Assembly: GCA_902773415.1 (NCBI GenBank)
Contig: CACYEE010000093.1
Coordinates: forward strand, 1 to 14,628
Origin: an uncultured Actinomyces sp.
GTDB lineage: Bacteria > Actinomycetota > Actinomycetes > Actinomycetales > Actinomycetaceae
Direction: 5' to 3'
Length of the DNA stretch: 14,628 nucleotides
Position 1 is the first letter of the stretch; every line of letters begins with the position of its first letter. Position numbers and translations under genes: made by a program. Under the pieces are notes generated by a model that had not been told where the DNA came from, did no database searches, and saw only the letters and a list, made by a program, of their open reading frames with translations. Shown in pieces: positions 12,705 through 14,628 of this stretch.

Positions 12705-14033
12705 ATGATACGGGTAGATCATCTGACAAAGAAGTATGGCAGCAAGGTTGCCGTCAACGATTTGAGTTTCGAGCTGAGGTCCGGGGCGGTCACGGGTTTT
12801 CTCGGGCCAAACGGTTCGGGAAAGTCGACGACGATGCGGTGCATCGTGGGACTCGACCGGCCGACGTCGGGGCGCGCGACGATTGGGGGCAAGGAGTACC
12901 GCGAGCTTTCGTCGCCGTTGACGACGGTGGGGGCGCTGCTGGACGGCAAGGCCTTCCATCGGAAGCGGACGGCGCGCCAGCATCTTGTGAATGTGGCGCG
13001 GACGCACGGTTTTCCGCTGGCTCGGGTGGACGAGGTGCTTGCCTTGACCGGCCTCGATTCGGTGGCGAAGAAGAAGGTGGGCGGCTTTTCGCTCGGCATG
13101 AGCCAGCGGTTGGGGATTGCGGGCGCGCTGCTCGGCGATCCGGAGGTGCTGCTGTTCGACGAGCCGGTCAACGGCCTTGACCCGGATGGCGTGCGTTGGG
13201 TGCGCAACCTCATGCGTTCGCTCGCGTCGGAGGGAAGGACGGTTCTCGTGTCCTCCCATTTGATGAGCGAGATGGCTCTGACGGCGGACGACCTCATTGT
13301 GATTGGCCGTGGCGAACTCATTGCACAAGGCCCGATTTCGCAGTTTACGGCATCGGCCCAGCGAACGGCGACGGTTGTGGCAGGCCCGGACATGGATGCG
13401 ATCGAGCGGGCGCTTTCCGATGCCGGTTTCCCGTGCCGGCGATGGGCTGCGGATGCGGAGCATCCTTTCGGGCTGGCGACGGTTGTCGGCGTAAAGGGCC
13501 GCGAGCTTGGTCCGGCGCTTCATGCGGCGGGATGCGAACTCCACGAGCTTTCGGAGATTCATTCTTCTCTTGAGGATGTCTATATGGAACTCACGTCGGG
13601 TTCTCTCGAGTATTCGATCGGTTCGGCGGCCTCGCCCGCCCCCGCAGGCCATGCAGTCGGGCCGGGTTTTGCGGGACAGGAAGTTCGGCCCGATCTCGCA
13701 GGCCAGACGGCCCGGTCCGGCTCCGCAAACTTCGCAGACTACGCCGGTCATGGCGAAACAGCATCCCTTGCACCCGACGCCGCCATTGCCTCCCATCCTG
13801 CACGATCCGGCGAGTCCTTTGCGCAGGCAGCACACGACGGCCCATCCGAACCGACCGGCACGGCCACCGGCGAACCGCCAACACAAGCCCCTGCCCCGCC
13901 CGGTTTTCCGAACCGCTTCGACGCCGTGCCTGCCACTCCTCCGCCAGTACCCGACGGCGTGCACCGGCTCGAACCGCAGGCACCCGTGCCGGCGCACGAG
14001 GCCGGAACCGCGATGAAGGAGGACCTCCGATGA
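12705..14033 (+). CDS. ABC-2 type exporter ATP-binding protein with long C-terminal extension
   Basis: 442-residue ATPase of the BcrA/drug-export type. Walker A is GPNGSGKST (34-42), the signature is the degenerate FSLGMSQRLGIA (128-139), Walker B is VLLFDEP (148-154) with VNGLDP, and the switch His is 185 (SSH). The Q-loop region reads VGALLDGKAFHRKRTARQHL, as often in this subfamily. The start is the ATG at 12705, because AAGGAG (12695-12700) ends 4 nt before it and an in-frame ATG at 12690 lies upstream of that site. Residues from about 305 to 442 are a Pro/Ala/Gly-rich tail, probably disordered, with three 9-residue repeats. The stop overlaps the permease ATG by 4 nt. The substrate is unknown. 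Confidence 0.92.
   Translation: MIRVDHLTKKYGSKVAVNDLSFELRSGAVTGFLGPNGSGKSTTMRCIVGLDRPTSGRATIGGKEYRELSSPLTTVGALLDGKAFHRKRTARQHLVNVARTHGFPLARVDEVLALTGLDSVAKKKVGGFSLGMSQRLGIAGALLGDPEVLLFDEPVNGLDPDGVRWVRNLMRSLASEGRTVLVSSHLMSEMALTADDLIVIGRGELIAQGPISQFTASAQRTATVVAGPDMDAIERALSDAGFPCRRWAADAEHPFGLATVVGVKGRELGPALHAAGCELHELSEIHSSLEDVYMELTSGSLEYSIGSAASPAPAGHAVGPGFAGQEVRPDLAGQTARSGSANFADYAGHGETASLAPDAAIASHPARSGESFAQAAHDGPSEPTGTATGEPPTQAPAPPGFPNRFDAVPATPPPVPDGVHRLEPQAPVPAHEAGTAMKEDLR
13644..13724 (+). repeat. Three imperfect 27-nt coding repeats
   Basis: The ATPase tail encodes AGHAVGPGF, AGQEVRPDL and AGQTARSGS in succession, three in-frame 27-nt units. They mark internal duplication within the low-complexity tail. 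Confidence 0.45.
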
Positions 14034-14628
14034 ACACGGCACAGATCCAGCGCAGCTCGACGCTGCCCGCGTCGGCCTATCGTTCCACCTACCTGCGGGC
14101 TGCCCGCGCCGAAATCGGCAAGGCCGCCCAGTCGACCGGATTCTGGGTGACAAGCGCCATCGCGACGCTGCTCTCCGGAGGCATCATGCTTGTTTTCGTC
14201 ATGCTGAGCCCGGAAATCCGAGAATACGACCCGTTCCTGATAGCAAGCATGTGGGACACCTTCGGCATGTTCCTCATTCCCCTCGCCGTGCTCATGGTGA
14301 CCGCCGAGTATTCGCACAATACGATGCGGACGACCGTCCTTGCGGTTCCGAACCGCGCGGTCGCCTTCGCCGCGAAGATGACGGCCGTGCTTGTCATGTG
14401 CGGAGGTGCAGCGCTTGCCATTGTCGCCAGCCAGTTCGCCGTATTCCAGATCGCAGCGAGACCGGATTCGATGGCAAACCATTCCCTGCGCTCGCTCGTG
14501 ATGATGTGGGTGGTTCTCACAGCTCTCTCGCTGGGCGCGTCCGGCCTCGCCTATATGCTGCGCAGCACCGCCGGCGCGATTACCCTTCTCGTTGTCGTTC
14601 TCGAATTCGCAAGCCTGCTCACGATCAT
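14030..14628 (+). CDS. ABC-2 type permease, N-terminal part (runs off the window)
   Basis: The first 199 codons of a permease cut by the window end. It begins MNTAQIQRSSTLPASAYRST with AAGGAGG (14016-14022) 7 nt upstream and a 4-nt ATGA overlap with the ATPase stop, so the two are translationally coupled. Hydrophobic segments at about 43-60 (FWVTSAIATLLSGGIMLVF), 81-96 (WDTFGMFLIPLAVLMV), 121-145 and 164-180 are typical of ABC-2 permeases. The TAEYSHNTMRTTVLAVPNR turn is the conserved E-x(3)-T-R/T-like cytoplasmic motif of the family. It should form the membrane channel for the preceding ATPase. No stop codon is seen before 14628. Confidence 0.88.
   Translation, partial: MNTAQIQRSSTLPASAYRSTYLRAARAEIGKAAQSTGFWVTSAIATLLSGGIMLVFVMLSPEIREYDPFLIASMWDTFGMFLIPLAVLMVTAEYSHNTMRTTVLAVPNRAVAFAAKMTAVLVMCGGAALAIVASQFAVFQIAARPDSMANHSLRSLVMMWVVLTALSLGASGLAYMLRSTAGAITLLVVVLEFASLLTI

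Noticed and set aside
14018..14028. GGAGG-A-CCTCC palindrome covering the permease ribosome site, as a regulatory hairpin
   Set aside because: A one-base centre cannot close an RNA hairpin; the match is probably a by-product of the ribosome site and a Leu-Arg codon.
12534..14153. Long minus-strand open frame opposite the ABC ATPase
   Set aside because: Shadow frame with no recognisable motif; the plus strand has Walker A, signature and Walker B.

Overview
The window is high-GC DNA in the style of Actinomycetia (Actinomycetota). Three things point there: a cis-prenyltransferase of the mycobacterial Rv1086 type, a GreA with the actinobacterial DLRENGGYxAAREEQ tip, and the grouping ispH / xseA-xseB / uppS-like / hemolysin III / greA, which is also clustered in Mycobacterium (Rv1080c-Rv1110). 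Bifidobacteriales or Actinomycetales would fit, but I cannot name a genus from sequence alone.

Layout: 1-200 is a CG-rich, degenerate repeat stretch. rmuC (+) follows, then a convergent gap carrying REP-like palindromes, then a minus-strand MacB-type ABC operon (permease then ATPase) and ispH (-). A 583-nt divergent gap with several repeat elements separates ispH from xseA-xseB-pfkB (+), three genes joined by start/stop overlaps. The cis-prenyltransferase gene (-) is convergent with pfkB and divergent from the hemolysin III/PAQR gene (+). greA and an FKBP gene (+) come next, then a second repeat-bearing convergent gap, a Bax inhibitor-1/YccA gene (-), and an ABC-2 type exporter operon (+; ATPase then permease). 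The window end truncates the last permease.

Most genes are housekeeping: nucleic-acid maintenance (RmuC, exonuclease VII), isoprenoid synthesis (IspH makes IPP/DMAPP; the cis-prenyltransferase uses IPP), transcript cleavage (GreA), folding (FKBP) and membrane proteins (PAQR, BI-1, two exporters). The two ABC systems look like the accessory part.

The most unusual material is between and inside genes. (1) Three gaps (1392-1538, 5205-5787, 11225-11554) share pieces of a composite family of intergenic inverted repeats, including a 39-nt perfect palindrome and a hairpin with a conserved GGAACAACG-type loop. (2) The PfkB-family protein differs at the usual catalytic Asp and at two substrate-side positions, and is translationally coupled to exonuclease VII. 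(3) The cis-prenyltransferase has the bulky Leu that fits a short-chain (C15) product. (4) Both ABC ATPases carry long low-complexity extensions on opposite ends. I saw no CRISPR array, tRNA, rRNA, integrase or transposase gene.
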